This document shows positions 19,798 through 29,486 of a stretch of 64,000 nt of DNA, piece by piece (the stretch's first letter is position 1; each line of letters begins with the position of its first letter). Position numbers and translations under genes: made by a program. Origin of the DNA: Paenibacillus sp. An7. Its GTDB lineage: Bacteria; Bacillota; Bacilli; Paenibacillales; Paenibacillaceae. The stretch is taken from assembly GCF_009870785.1 (NCBI RefSeq), contig NZ_WTWX01000012.1:1-64000 (forward strand), in the 5' to 3' direction. The notes under the pieces were generated by a model. It ran no database searches. It was given only the letters and a program-made list of their open reading frames with translations, and was not told the DNA's origin.

Positions 19798-21174
19798 ATG
19801 ATTAGTGATACAATAGCAGCTATTTCTACAGCTGTAGGTGAAGCAGGGATTGCTGTCATTAGGGTCAGTGGTCCAGATGCAATCAAAGAAGTAGGTAAGA
19901 TTGTAAAAAGTAAAACACCACTCGAACAAGCGGAATCTCACACCGTTCATTATGGACATATTATCAACCCACAGACACAAGAAAAAGTGGAAGAGGTACT
20001 TGTCACAGTGATGAGAGCTCCACGTTCATTCACCACAGAAGATGTGGTAGAGATTAGCTCGCACGGTGGTGTTATTTCCGTTAAACGAATTATGGATCTA
20101 CTGCTTATGCTGGATATCCGAGTAGCAGAACCAGGCGAGTTTACCAAAAGGGCCTTTTTGAATGGAAGAATTGACTTGTCTCAAGCCGAAGGTGTTATGG
20201 ATCTCATTCGTTCTAAGTCAGATCGTGCTTTTTCCGTTGCTTTAAAACAAGTAGGGGGAGCTCTCTCTGCAAAAATACGTGATCTTCGTTATACCCTTGT
20301 AGAAACAATGGCACATATTGAAGTGAATATTGATTATCCAGAGCATGACGTAGAATCACTCACTTCTGAATTTATCAAAGAAAAATCGTCTCATGTTATG
20401 AACGAAATTGATAAGCTGTTAAAAACAGCAGAACAAGGGAAAATATTAAGAGAAGGAATTACTACAGCCATCGTTGGAAGACCTAATGTAGGTAAATCTT
20501 CTTTGCTTAATACACTGGCTCAAGATAACCGTGCGATCGTCACAGATATTCCAGGAACAACTCGCGATGTCATAGAAGAGTTTGTAACCATTAATAATAT
20601 TCCTTTAAAATTGCTCGATACGGCGGGTATTCGGGAAACAATGGATGTTGTTGAGAAGATTGGTGTGGAACGATCTCGCACTGCTTTTACAGAAGCAGAC
20701 CTGATTCTCATGGTAGTAAATGCGGGAGAACCGCTGCATGAGGATGAGCTCGAACTTTTGGAGCAAATTAAAGGCAGACAGGCTATTGTTATTTTAAATA
20801 AAATGGATCTCCCAACCAAGATTGACCGGGACATATTAGAACGCTATATTGATCCCGAATTAATCGTACCGATGTCTGTAAAAGCAGAAGAAGGTATTGA
20901 CCTGCTTGAAGAAGCAATATCAAAACTATTCTTTAGCGGGCAATTAGAATCAGCAGATCTCACTTATGTTAGTAATGTACGGCACATCTCTCTTCTGAAA
21001 AAAGCAAAGCAGTCTTTACAGGATGCTTATGACGCTGCTGAACAGTTCATCCCGATTGATATGATTCAAATTGATGTAAGATTAGCTTGGGAGCAACTCG
21101 GTGAGATTGTTGGAGATACTGCGCATGATGCTCTAATTGATCAGATTTTCTCCCAGTTCTGTTTAGGGAAATAA
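19798..21174 (+). CDS. mnmE: tRNA modification GTPase MnmE
   Basis: A 458-residue GTPase that with MnmG makes the 5-carboxymethylaminomethyl modification at wobble uridine. The tetrahydrofolate-binding N-domain opens with DTIAAISTAVGEAGIAVIRV. The G domain has GRPNVGKS at 227-234, DTAGIRET and NKMD. The invariant C-terminal cysteine is in FCLGK. GGAAGGTG precedes the ATG. mnmG follows after a 240-bp gap with its own promoter. Confidence 0.97.
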   Translation: MISDTIAAISTAVGEAGIAVIRVSGPDAIKEVGKIVKSKTPLEQAESHTVHYGHIINPQTQEKVEEVLVTVMRAPRSFTTEDVVEISSHGGVISVKRIMDLLLMLDIRVAEPGEFTKRAFLNGRIDLSQAEGVMDLIRSKSDRAFSVALKQVGGALSAKIRDLRYTLVETMAHIEVNIDYPEHDVESLTSEFIKEKSSHVMNEIDKLLKTAEQGKILREGITTAIVGRPNVGKSSLLNTLAQDNRAIVTDIPGTTRDVIEEFVTINNIPLKLLDTAGIRETMDVVEKIGVERSRTAFTEADLILMVVNAGEPLHEDELELLEQIKGRQAIVILNKMDLPTKIDRDILERYIDPELIVPMSVKAEEGIDLLEEAISKLFFSGQLESADLTYVSNVRHISLLKKAKQSLQDAYDAAEQFIPIDMIQIDVRLAWEQLGEIVGDTAHDALIDQIFSQFCLGK

Positions 21175-21273
21175 AGAAGATATAATTATTAGATCCACGG
21201 GATTCATTATAGATTTATCATTTGGAATGATCTAAATCAATCGAATCAAGTCTTATGGAATTCCCATGTTTTT

Positions 21274-21406
21274 TGATATAATGGAATTTAGTGCTTTGTA
21301 TAAGCGCCTAGAAATGAACTTGATAAGAAGTCTAGAACAGTGAGGTTCTGATTTCGTTTCAATACAGCAATATAAATTACAGGGAGAAATCCCTGAAACA
21401 AGGAGG
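21274..21406 (+). promoter_or_regulatory. mnmG promoter and structured leader
   Basis: An extended -10, TGATATAAT at 21274-21282, lies about 130 bp upstream of mnmG. The leader contains CAGGGA-GAAA-TCCCTG (21380-21395), a perfect 6-bp stem with a GNRA tetraloop ending five bases before the AAGGAGG ribosome site. Confidence 0.5.
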
Positions 21407-21414
21407 AAGGCACG

Positions 21415-23301
21415 ATGGGATTTGATGGCGGTACATTCGATGTTATTGTCGTTGGTGCAGGTCATGCTGGTGTTGAATCAGCTCTCGCTGCAGCTCGTAT
21501 GGGCTGCAAAACGCTGATGGTCACTATTAATCTGGATATGGTCGCATTTATGCCATGTAATCCATCGATTGGTGGACCAGCAAAAGGTCATGTAGTCCGT
21601 GAAATTGATGCTTTAGGTGGAGAAATGGGCCGCAATACAGACCGAACATTTATTCAAATGAGAATGCTGAATACAGGTAAAGGTCCAGCAGTACATGCGC
21701 TTCGAGCCCAGGCAGATAAATTTTCTTACCAGCACACCATGAAAGAAACGTTAGAAATGGAACCGAATCTTACGATGCGCCAAGGCATGGTAGAGCGTTT
21801 AATCGTGGAAAACGGAGAGTGTGTCGGTGTCGTTACACAGACAGGATCAGAATACCGTGCTAAATCAGTTGTACTTACAACAGGAACCTACTTACGCGGT
21901 AAAGTAATTATGGGTGAACTGATGTATGAGAGCGGACCAAACAATCAGCAGCCTTCGATTAAGTTATCTGATCATCTTAAAGAGCTTGGTTTTGAACTTG
22001 TACGTTTCAAGACAGGGACTCCACCTCGGGTGCATAAGGATACCATCGATTTCAGTAAAACAGAAATCCAACCAGGAGACGATATTCCTAAGTTTTTCTC
22101 CTATGAGACGGAAAGCTCAGACAATGAACAATTGCCATGCTGGTTAACGTACACCTCAGCTGAAACACATCAGATTATTACAGATAATCTGCATCGTGCC
22201 CCCATGTTCTCAGGTGTAATTGAAGGTACGGGACCACGTTATTGTCCTTCCATTGAAGACAAGATTGTTCGTTTTAGTGATAAACCAAAACACCAAATTT
22301 TCCTAGAACCCGAAGGTAAAAACACCAAAGAATATTATGTTCAAGGTTTGTCTACCAGCTTACCTGAAGATGTGCAATTAGAAGTATTGCGTTCTGTTCC
22401 AGGACTTGAGAATGTACAGATGATGCGTAACGGCTATGCCATCGAATATGACGCTATGGTGCCGACGCAACTTCTTCCTTCGCTTGAGACTAAGCGTCTT
22501 CCAGGGTTGTTTACTGCAGGACAAATTAACGGAACTTCTGGTTATGAAGAGGCAGCTGGTCAAGGGATTATGGCTGGAATCAATGCAGCCCGTAAAGCAC
22601 AAGGAAAAGAAGCGGTTGTTCTAGATCGTTCGCAAGGGTACATCGGTGTTCTTATTGATGATCTGGTGACAAAAGGTACGAATGAGCCCTACCGTCTGCT
22701 TACTTCGCGTGCTGAGTATCGACTGCTTTTGCGTCATGACAATGCCGACATGAGACTTACTCCACTTGGACATGAGATTGGACTTGTGACGGATGAACGT
22801 TATGCTAAATTCCTTAATAAAAAGGAAAAAGTAGAACAGGAAATCGAACGTTTGCGTACCACTCGTACTCGTCCTTCAGAAGTGAATGAACTTCTTGCAA
22901 GTATAGAGTCAACGCCTTTGCAAGATGGAATTTCTCTTCTTACCTTGATGAGACGTCCTGAAGTGAATTATTCTTTTATCGAGAAAATCTCACCTTCTCC
23001 TTATGATCTAAATGAAGAGATGAAGGAACAAGTTGAAATCCAAATTAAGTATGCGGGTTATATTGAGAAGCAACTCACTCATGTAGAACGTCTGCTGAAA
23101 ATGGAGAAAAAGAAAATTCCAGATACCATTAATTACAATGAGATTCATGGTTTGGCAATGGAAGCGAAACAAAAGCTAGAAAAAATTCGTCCAATCTCTA
23201 TCGGTCAAGCTTCCCGGATCTCGGGTGTAACACCGGCAGATATTTCAATATTGCTCGTTTATCTAGAACATTATAATCGGGTTACTGCATCTAGGGGGTA
23301 A
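21415..23301 (+). CDS. mnmG: tRNA modification FAD enzyme MnmG (GidA)
   Basis: A 628-residue flavoprotein, partner of MnmE. The FAD-binding motif [17 protein letters not shown] is near the start and [15 protein letters not shown] is the family signature. The C-terminal helical MnmE-binding domain is present ([19 protein letters not shown]). ATG preceded by AAGGAGGAAGGCACG. rsmG follows after 2 bp, in one operon. Confidence 0.97.
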   Translation: MGFDGGTFDVIVVGAGHAGVESALAAARMGCKTLMVTINLDMVAFMPCNPSIGGPAKGHVVREIDALGGEMGRNTDRTFIQMRMLNTGKGPAVHALRAQADKFSYQHTMKETLEMEPNLTMRQGMVERLIVENGECVGVVTQTGSEYRAKSVVLTTGTYLRGKVIMGELMYESGPNNQQPSIKLSDHLKELGFELVRFKTGTPPRVHKDTIDFSKTEIQPGDDIPKFFSYETESSDNEQLPCWLTYTSAETHQIITDNLHRAPMFSGVIEGTGPRYCPSIEDKIVRFSDKPKHQIFLEPEGKNTKEYYVQGLSTSLPEDVQLEVLRSVPGLENVQMMRNGYAIEYDAMVPTQLLPSLETKRLPGLFTAGQINGTSGYEEAAGQGIMAGINAARKAQGKEAVVLDRSQGYIGVLIDDLVTKGTNEPYRLLTSRAEYRLLLRHDNADMRLTPLGHEIGLVTDERYAKFLNKKEKVEQEIERLRTTRTRPSEVNELLASIESTPLQDGISLLTLMRRPEVNYSFIEKISPSPYDLNEEMKEQVEIQIKYAGYIEKQLTHVERLLKMEKKKIPDTINYNEIHGLAMEAKQKLEKIRPISIGQASRISGVTPADISILLVYLEHYNRVTASRG

Positions 23302-23303
23302 CA

Positions 23304-24029
23304 ATGGATCATATACAGAAGGAATTGCAAGAACGCTTAGCAGAACATCAGATTGAGCTTAGCGAGAAGCAGTTAGATCAATTTGAGATTTATTATAAAG
23401 AGCTCGTATCTTGGAATGAGAAAATGAATCTAACCGGTATCACTGAAAGAGAGCAAGTATATACAAAACACTTTTATGATTCTGTGTCACTTGCTTTCTA
23501 TGTAGGAATGGACGAAGTGAATACAATTGCGGATATAGGTTCTGGGGCAGGTTTCCCGGGTATTCCGCTTAAGATTTGTTTTCCTCATTTGAAGCTGACG
23601 ATTATTGATTCTCTGAATAAACGGATTACTTTTTTACAACATCTTTGTGATGCTCTTGGACTTGAAGACGTGGAACTTATTCATGGTCGGGCAGAAGAGG
23701 TCGGAAGAAAAGCAGGTTACCGAGATCATTATGATTTAGTTACTGCGCGTGCTGTTGCGAGGCTTGCGGTACTTAATGAATTTTGTTTACCTTTTGTCCG
23801 TAAAGACGGAATGTTCGCAGCAATGAAGGGTAGCGATCCTACTGCAGAATTGACAGAAGCGGCATACAGTTTAAAAGAGTTAAAGGGTAAACTCATTGAG
23901 ACACATGCTTTCCAACTACCTGTGGAAGAGTCAGCAAGGCATATGATTTTAATCCGTAAGATAGCAAACACGCCAAAGATGTATCCTAGAAAACCAGGAA
24001 CACCACTTAAGACACCACTTGTTAAATAA
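23304..24029 (+). CDS. rsmG: 16S rRNA G527 N7-methyltransferase RsmG
   Basis: A 241-residue SAM-dependent methyltransferase (GidB). The SAM-binding loop is IADIGSGAGFPGIPLKI at about 75, and LTGITEREQVYTKHFYDS precedes it. Loss of RsmG gives low-level streptomycin resistance in other bacteria. The final 20 residues are a basic extension (PKMYPRKPGTPLKTPLVK). ATG with AGGGGG upstream, overlapping the mnmG stop region. Confidence 0.97.
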   Translation: MDHIQKELQERLAEHQIELSEKQLDQFEIYYKELVSWNEKMNLTGITEREQVYTKHFYDSVSLAFYVGMDEVNTIADIGSGAGFPGIPLKICFPHLKLTIIDSLNKRITFLQHLCDALGLEDVELIHGRAEEVGRKAGYRDHYDLVTARAVARLAVLNEFCLPFVRKDGMFAAMKGSDPTAELTEAAYSLKELKGKLIETHAFQLPVEESARHMILIRKIANTPKMYPRKPGTPLKTPLVK

Positions 24030-24033
24030 TAAG

Positions 24034-24068
24034 AAGGGAATGTTTCACGTGAAACATTCCCTTTTTTT
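24034..24068 (+). terminator. rsmG terminator containing a parS site
   Basis: A 14-bp stem with inner arm TGTTTCAC / GTGAAACA is followed by a run of eight T. The stem is itself the palindromic ParB site at 24041-24056, so one sequence serves two roles. Confidence 0.85.
24041..24056. other. parS site 1
   Basis: TGTTTCACGTGAAACA is a perfect 16-bp palindrome matching the parS consensus TGTTNCACGTGAAACA. ParB (Spo0J) would load here and spread, recruiting SMC near oriC. It lies upstream of noc, soj and parB. Confidence 0.93.
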
Positions 24069-24125
24069 TGTTCTTTTAAGTAATCTAACTTCTCAAAATA
24101 AGAAATAATACTATATTTTATCTGC

Positions 24126-24168
24126 ATAAAAACAAGCCTCAAAAACGATATAAAAACAAGGCTCAAAA
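24126..24168. repeat. 19-bp tandem direct repeat
   Basis: Two copies of ATAAAAACAAGNCTCAAAA (24126-24144 and 24150-24168) differ at one base. They lie in the 400-bp rsmG-noc spacer, which otherwise shows only AT-rich DNA. Confidence 0.7.
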
Positions 24169-24429
24169 TCAACAAACACGATGAAAATACTAGAAGTCAA
24201 TTTTCCTTAAAATGAGATAAAATTCACTGCCAAACAATAGGATTATGGAAGAAAAAGTGATAGAATAGAGGGAGTAGTTTCTTCGTACAGATAGAGTCTA
24301 AACGTCATAGAACATAATACTATACATAAAGAAGACGGCTTAGCCTAGTTGCAACATGGAATCGAAGAGAGAACAGTCAATGAAGTGCCTAAAGCGGCAC
24401 TATTTTGAATTTAGGTGGTAATCTACGGA

Positions 24430-25248
24430 ATGAAAGAACAATTTTCTAAGTTGTTTGGTTTGACGGAACGCAGTAACGGGGAAGAAGTAAAACAAATTCC
24501 GATCGATGAAATTGTGAGCAGCCCGTATCAGCCCCGTACGATTTTTGATGACGAGAAGATTGAAGAATTATGCCAAACGATTAAAACTCATGGTGTCATT
24601 CAGCCCATTGTGGTTCGCGTTCGGAACGGACAATATGAAATTATTGCTGGGGAGAGACGCTGGCGTGCCGTAAGGAAACTTGGCATGGAACATATCCCTG
24701 CTATTGTACGTGAATTTAATGATTCTCAAGCAGCTTCAATAGCACTTATTGAAAACTTACAGCGTGAAGGGCTGACAGCAATTGAAGAAGCTGTGGCATA
24801 TCAAAAGCTGATCGACTTGCACCAGTTAACACAAGAAAGTCTGGCACAGCGCCTTGGAAAAAGCCAATCCACAATAGCAAACAAAATTCGCTTGCTGCAT
24901 TTACCTGAAGAAGTGAAGATGGCTCTTATGGAACGGAAAATATCAGAGCGACATGCGAGAGCACTACTTTCCCTAGATCGTTTGGAGATCCAATTAAAAA
25001 TTCTCGAAGAAATCATCACTAAAGAACTCAATGTAAAACAAACGGAAGCAAGGATTGCTTTCTACAAAGAGTCTTCCAAGATTAAGAAGTCAAAACGGTT
25101 TTCTTTTACAAAAGACGTTAGACTCGCTTTGAACACAATTAGACAATCCATTGATATGGTGTCAGATTCAGGCCTCGACATCAAAACAAAAGAATCTGAT
25201 CATGAAGATCATTATGAAATAGTAATACAAATTCCGAAACGTAAATAA
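24430..25248 (+). CDS. noc: Nucleoid occlusion protein Noc
   Basis: A 272-residue ParB-like protein that binds Noc sites and blocks division over the nucleoid. The N-terminal [10 protein letters not shown] is the likely amphipathic membrane helix. The CTP-binding ParB domain follows ([36 protein letters not shown]), then the helix-turn-helix ([19 protein letters not shown]). The ATG at 24430 is preferred over an upstream GTG at 24415, because it matches the B. subtilis N-terminus and uses AGGTGG upstream. It is distinct from Spo0J, encoded 870 bp downstream. Confidence 0.93.
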   Translation: MKEQFSKLFGLTERSNGEEVKQIPIDEIVSSPYQPRTIFDDEKIEELCQTIKTHGVIQPIVVRVRNGQYEIIAGERRWRAVRKLGMEHIPAIVREFNDSQAASIALIENLQREGLTAIEEAVAYQKLIDLHQLTQESLAQRLGKSQSTIANKIRLLHLPEEVKMALMERKISERHARALLSLDRLEIQLKILEEIITKELNVKQTEARIAFYKESSKIKKSKRFSFTKDVRLALNTIRQSIDMVSDSGLDIKTKESDHEDHYEIVIQIPKRK

Positions 25249-25257
25249 TGAACATAC

Positions 25258-25279
25258 AGCGGCTCAGGTGCCGCTTTTT
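25258..25279 (+). terminator. noc terminator
   Basis: AGCGGC (25258-25263) pairs with GCCGCT (25270-25275), followed by T residues. It separates noc from soj. Confidence 0.75.
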
Positions 25280-25361
25280 CTATCTACTTCATTCTAGCTA
25301 TTGCGCCGATATCTATTATCTCGTACCCCTAAGGAATGACTCCTATACTGAGGTGAAAAAA

Positions 25362-26123
25362 GTGTCAAAGATTATTGCCGTAGCAAACCAGAAGGGCGGA
25401 GTAGGTAAAACCACGTCCTCTGTTAATCTAGGTGCCGGACTAGCTTCACTTGGCAAGCGTGTGCTTCTTGTAGATATAGATCCCCAAGGCAACACAACTA
25501 GTGGGGTGGGTGTTAATAAAGCAGATGTTGCTTATTGTATCTACGATGTGCTCATTGAAGAGATCCATCCTAAAGAAGCAATTGTCGAAACGAATATCCC
25601 GGGACTCCATCTGATTCCCGCAACAATTCAGCTCGCTGGAGCGGAAATAGAACTTGTATCTACCATTTCTCGTGAAGTTCGTCTGAAGAAATCTCTGCAG
25701 ATGATCAAACATGAGTATGACTATATTTTGATTGATTGTCCTCCTTCACTTGGAATGCTTACCATTAACTCACTGACTGCATCCGATTCTGTTATTATTC
25801 CAATTCAGTGTGAATATTACGCCCTCGAAGGTTTGAGTCAGCTCCTAAATACAGTTAGGCTTGTACAAAAACATCTGAATACTTCTCTTCAAATTGAAGG
25901 TGTACTGCTTACCATGTTTGATGCTCGCACGAATCTTGGGATCCAAGTTATAGAAGAAGTCAAAAAGTATTTTCAACAAAAAGTATATAGAACGATTATT
26001 CCGCGCAATATTAGACTTAGTGAAGCACCATCACATGGACAGTCTATTATTACGTATGATCCTCGCTCAAGAGGAGCGGAGGTTTATTTAGAGTTGGCAA
26101 AGGAAGTGATTTCATATGAGTAA
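25362..26123 (+). CDS. soj: Chromosome partitioning ATPase Soj (ParA)
   Basis: A 253-residue ParA ATPase, the same length as B. subtilis Soj. The deviant Walker A motif is KGGVGKT at 11-17, with DIDPQGNTTSG and LIDCPPSLG following. It acts with Spo0J in origin segregation and regulates DnaA. The frame is open 38 codons further up, but the GTG at 25362 has GAGGTG 6 nt before it and gives the normal N-terminus. It overlaps parB by 8 bp. Confidence 0.96.
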   Translation: MSKIIAVANQKGGVGKTTSSVNLGAGLASLGKRVLLVDIDPQGNTTSGVGVNKADVAYCIYDVLIEEIHPKEAIVETNIPGLHLIPATIQLAGAEIELVSTISREVRLKKSLQMIKHEYDYILIDCPPSLGMLTINSLTASDSVIIPIQCEYYALEGLSQLLNTVRLVQKHLNTSLQIEGVLLTMFDARTNLGIQVIEEVKKYFQQKVYRTIIPRNIRLSEAPSHGQSIITYDPRSRGAEVYLELAKEVISYE

Positions 26124-26958
26124 GCGTTTAGGTAAAGGCTTGGATGCACTTCTACCTTCGCTTTCGATCAACGATGATGACAAAGTTGTGGAGATACCAC
26201 TCAGCCAGCTTCGCGCAAATCCTTATCAGCCTAGAAAAACATTTGATGAAGAGTCCATAAAAGAACTCGCTGAATCTATTCGCCAGCACGGAGTTATTCA
26301 ACCGATTATTGTTCGCAGTGTGCTTAAAGGATATGAAATTATAGCGGGTGAGAGGCGTTTTCGCGCATCTGAGTATTGCGGTAAATCTACAGTACCAGCC
26401 GTAGTTCGTAACTTTTCTGAACAGCAAGTCATGGAAATTGCACTTATTGAAAATCTGCAACGTGAAAACCTAAATGCTATGGAAGTGGCTGTAGCATATC
26501 AAGGTCTTATGGAACAGTTCTCTCTAACTCAAGAAGAGCTGTCTATGAAAGTTGGTAAATCAAGATCTCATATTGCTAACTTTCTACGGTTGTTAACCTT
26601 ACCTGAGGAAGTAAAGGATTATGTTTCACGTGGAACATTATCCATGGGGCATGCAAGAGCTATTGTTGGTCTTAAGGATCAAAAGGTAGTAAAGGAACTG
26701 GCTGAGGAATGTATCCAGAAGCAATGGAGCGTTAGAGAACTTGAAGAAGCTGTTCAACAATTGGATCGTAAGGGAAACGAAAGTAAATCTAAGTCTAAGC
26801 AGAAGAGAAGAGACCCTTACATTGAAACGGTTGAGGAAAGTCTGCGTGATCGTTTCAAGACTACGGTAAAGATTAAGGCTAACAAGGAAAAAGGAAAGAT
26901 TGAACTGAATTATTACAGCAAACAAGATTTAGAGAGACTATTAGAATTACTTCAATAA
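26116..26958 (+). CDS. parB: Chromosome partitioning protein ParB (Spo0J)
   Basis: A 280-residue ParB CTPase that loads at parS. It shows NPYQPRKTFDEESI, GERRFRASEYCGKSTVPAVVR and ENLQRENLNAMEVA of the ParB/CTP domain, the helix-turn-helix MKVGKSRSHIANFLRLL, and a C-terminal dimerisation region. Its own coding sequence carries a parS site. It starts inside the end of soj, a translationally coupled pair. Confidence 0.96.
   Translation: MSKRLGKGLDALLPSLSINDDDKVVEIPLSQLRANPYQPRKTFDEESIKELAESIRQHGVIQPIIVRSVLKGYEIIAGERRFRASEYCGKSTVPAVVRNFSEQQVMEIALIENLQRENLNAMEVAVAYQGLMEQFSLTQEELSMKVGKSRSHIANFLRLLTLPEEVKDYVSRGTLSMGHARAIVGLKDQKVVKELAEECIQKQWSVRELEEAVQQLDRKGNESKSKSKQKRRDPYIETVEESLRDRFKTTVKIKANKEKGKIELNYYSKQDLERLLELLQ
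26622..26637. other. parS site 2, inside parB
   Basis: TGTTTCACGTGGAACA is the exact complement of the canonical B. subtilis parS, TGTTCCACGTGAAACA. B. subtilis also has a parS within spo0J, so both the position and the sequence are conserved. Confidence 0.95.
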
Positions 26959-27042
26959 ATGGACTTCTCGAATGATCTACATGTCTAACCTATCATCAAT
27001 ACACATAAATATGAGGGTAATGGGTAAGTAAGTCTTTAGTGT

Positions 27043-27096
27043 AATGACATATCGTCCTCTTACCTCAGGTAGGAAGAAAAGATATGTCATTTTCTT
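27043..27096 (+). terminator. soj-parB terminator
   Basis: A perfect 11-bp stem, AATGACATATC (27043-27053) with GATATGTCATT (27081-27091), is followed by TTCTTTT. The long loop holds a second imperfect hairpin. Confidence 0.75.
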
Positions 27097-27114
27097 TTGT
27101 AGAGGAGTAGGGAA

Positions 27115-28269
27115 ATGAAAGAAATCATATATTTGGATCACGCTGCTACCTCATGGCCGAAGCCGGAAACAGTAAAAGAAGCGATGCTTCAAGCAATGGA
27201 AACAGCAGGTGCAAACCCGGGCAGAGGAAGTCATCAAATGTCTGTCAACGCAAGTCGGGTATTATTTCATACTCGCCGTGCTATTGCAAGGCTGTTCAGG
27301 ATTCATAATCCAAATGATGTCGTACTTACTTCTAACACTACAATGAGTTTAAATTTAGCGATAAAAGGAATTTTGGGACCAGGCGATCATGTAATTACTA
27401 CAATGATGGAACATAATTCGGTAAGAAGACCTTTAGAATATTTAAAATCACTCGGGCAGATTGAGGTGGATTATCTTCCGCTAACGGATGAAGGCCAAAT
27501 ATCTATGAATATGCTCGAGAGCCGAATCCGTCCTCACACCAAATTAGTAGCAGTAACGCATAGTTCTAATCTGCTCGGAAGTATTCTTCCATTGAAAGAG
27601 ATTAGTGCGGTTACTCGAAAATACGGAATCCCTTTGCTCGTCGATGCCGCTCAGAGTGCGGGAGTCCTGCATATTGATGTAGAAAAGATGGGGATTGATC
27701 TGTTGGCTTTTCCCGGCCATAAAGGTTTGCTCGGGCCGCAGGGAACAGGTGGCCTTTACATTCATCCTGATCTCGATGTGAAGCCGCTGATTTACGGAGG
27801 GACAGGCAGCCAATCAGAAGCAATAGGGCAACCGACGATTAGACCTGACCGTTATGAATCAGGTACACCCAACGTGGTGGGGTATGCTGGTTTAACGGCA
27901 GGAATAGAGCAAGTATTATCCTTATCGATCGATCATATCTATGAACATGAGTGGTCGTTATCTCAGTATTTAATAGAGGGATTAGAAAAGGTGCCAGGAG
28001 CACATATTTTGGGCCCAAGAAAAGGATGCTCAAGAAGCGGACTTGTATCTTTTAATATAGAAAACATAGATTCTGCCGAATTAGCTTTCCGGCTTGACCG
28101 AGAATATGGTATCGCAGTGCGCTCTGGATATCACTGTACCCCACTAGCACATGAAAGTGCAGGAACTTTAAATCAAGGAGCAGTAAGAGCTAGTTTTGGT
28201 GTAAACTCAACAGAGGCGGAAGTGTCGGCGCTGCTCGCAGCTGTCCACGATCTTGCCAGTAGATCTTAA
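27115..28269 (+). CDS. Cysteine desulfurase-like class V aminotransferase
   Basis: A 384-residue PLP enzyme. The PLP lysine is K203 (FPGHKG), DAAQSAG holds the PLP-binding aspartate, and HC at 340-341 (SGYHCTPLAH) provides the catalytic cysteine. The sequence fits the cysteine desulfurase-family group exemplified by E. faecalis EF2568, rather than SufS, IscS or NifS proper. It would take sulfur (or selenium) from cysteine; the acceptor is unknown. AGAGGAGTAG precedes the ATG. A DUF3343 protein, a proposed Se/S carrier, is encoded 1.2 kb downstream. Confidence 0.85.
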   Translation: MKEIIYLDHAATSWPKPETVKEAMLQAMETAGANPGRGSHQMSVNASRVLFHTRRAIARLFRIHNPNDVVLTSNTTMSLNLAIKGILGPGDHVITTMMEHNSVRRPLEYLKSLGQIEVDYLPLTDEGQISMNMLESRIRPHTKLVAVTHSSNLLGSILPLKEISAVTRKYGIPLLVDAAQSAGVLHIDVEKMGIDLLAFPGHKGLLGPQGTGGLYIHPDLDVKPLIYGGTGSQSEAIGQPTIRPDRYESGTPNVVGYAGLTAGIEQVLSLSIDHIYEHEWSLSQYLIEGLEKVPGAHILGPRKGCSRSGLVSFNIENIDSAELAFRLDREYGIAVRSGYHCTPLAHESAGTLNQGAVRASFGVNSTEAEVSALLAAVHDLASRS

Positions 28270-28293
28270 TTAATAGAGGAGTAGGAACAATAA

Positions 28294-28794
28294 ATGACAG
28301 ATATAAATGAACTGATCCTGGAACAATTGCCTATTATAATTTTTGGTACTCTGTTAATTGTTCTTGTTCTTTTAATCATGATGATTGTCCAAGCTGTAAA
28401 GATGCGTAAACTTCGTAAAAACTATGACAACTTAATGTCTAGTACAGGAGTAGAAGATTTAGAGTCCTTACTTTTTCAACTTAAAGTTCAAATGGATGCT
28501 ATCGAGGATATGCAGGCTGAGAATAAAGATGATATCCAAAAGGCACTTGTGAAGTTGAAGCAAGTCCAAGGGAAAATAGGAGTAAAACGTTATAATGCAT
28601 ATGGAGAGCGGGGGACAGATCTGAGTTTTTCTGTTGCCATGCTGAATGAACAGAGCGATGGTCTCGTGTTAACAGGGTTATATAATCGGGATGGTTCTTA
28701 TGTATATGCAAAGCCCCTAAAAGGGGGAGAGTCAACCTATTCTCTATCAAACGAGGAAAAAGAAGCTATTGTTCTTGCACAGCAAGAAGCGTAA
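28294..28794 (+). CDS. DUF4446 membrane-anchored protein
   Basis: A 166-residue protein with one N-terminal transmembrane segment (about 13-32), a coiled-coil-like region (50-90) and a conserved C-terminal domain including RYNAYGERGTDLSFSVAMLN and GLVLTGLYNRDGSYVYAKPL. These fit DUF4446, a family common near yyaC and noc in Firmicutes. Function is unknown. Its last 29 bp overlap the convergent yyaC gene. Confidence 0.8.
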   Translation: MTDINELILEQLPIIIFGTLLIVLVLLIMMIVQAVKMRKLRKNYDNLMSSTGVEDLESLLFQLKVQMDAIEDMQAENKDDIQKALVKLKQVQGKIGVKRYNAYGERGTDLSFSVAMLNEQSDGLVLTGLYNRDGSYVYAKPLKGGESTYSLSNEEKEAIVLAQQEA

Positions 28795-29377
28795 CACGCT
28801 TATGCCATTCGGTAAGTGCATCATATAAACTGTGGGAGATCACTTCTGCCATGCGAACGACCAGACTAAGCCGAGTATTCTGAAGCACAAAATACTCCAT
28901 AAAGCCGCCGACGTTAACGATACCTGTCAAATGGATATCGCCAACCGGCGGTAATTCTTTATTTACACCTGCTCCTGGGCGAAGAGGTCCGGCGGATACT
29001 TGAATGCAGCCTACACTAGAAGATTGTCCAAGACAAGCATCGATACCAATAACATAAGGGTCAGCATGTGTGGAATAAATTACATCAAGTGTATCTTGTA
29101 AATTCATTGCATGAACGGGTTCTTCTAGTGTACCGTATAGATGGTAAATGGAACTGCTCTTTAGCTTGGATAGAGAAGTACCCACGAGAGGACCAAGACA
29201 ATCGCCTGTTGAGCGATCCGTTCCGATACAAACAATGACAATTTCTTTATGGGCAGGTGCCTGAAATAGATGGAATAGTAAACGGTGGACAATGGCTGAA
29301 GCAATACCTGGATCCGTATGAGGTATTTTCAGGCCAGGCATGTCCTGTGAAGATAAAGCTTTAGGATTACGATTCAT
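28766..29377 (-). CDS. yyaC: Spore protease YyaC
   Basis: A 203-residue protein of the YyaC family, related in fold to the germination protease GPR and the HybD hydrogenase protease. It shows VCIGTDRSTGDCLGPLVGTSL and IGIDACLGQ, the conserved acidic residues of the family. Expression in the sporulating cell is expected. It converges on and overlaps the end of DUF4446 by 29 bp. ATG with GGAAG about 11 nt upstream. Confidence 0.88.
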   Translation of the reverse strand: MNRNPKALSSQDMPGLKIPHTDPGIASAIVHRLLFHLFQAPAHKEIVIVCIGTDRSTGDCLGPLVGTSLSKLKSSSIYHLYGTLEEPVHAMNLQDTLDVIYSTHADPYVIGIDACLGQSSSVGCIQVSAGPLRPGAGVNKELPPVGDIHLTGIVNVGGFMEYFVLQNTRLSLVVRMAEVISHSLYDALTEWHKRVTLLAVQEQ

Positions 29378-29486
29378 AGTCGCACTATCTTCCTTTCGTG
29401 CTTGGAATAGTAGTATTAGTATATGGAAGAATGCTGGTTTTTATACTTCAATTCACTAGACCATCATAGATAAGGAGTATTCGCGA

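Noticed and set aside
21180..21240. Possible fifth copy of the palindromic repeat upstream of mnmG
   Set aside because: Only short AT-rich words (GATCTAAATCAAT) are shared; no terminal repeat or extended alignment.
23551..23564. Noc-binding site in rsmG (GTTTCCCGGGTATT)
   Set aside because: It shares the TTTCCCGGG half with the Noc consensus ATTTCCCGGGAAAT, but the right half differs at two bases; too weak to call.
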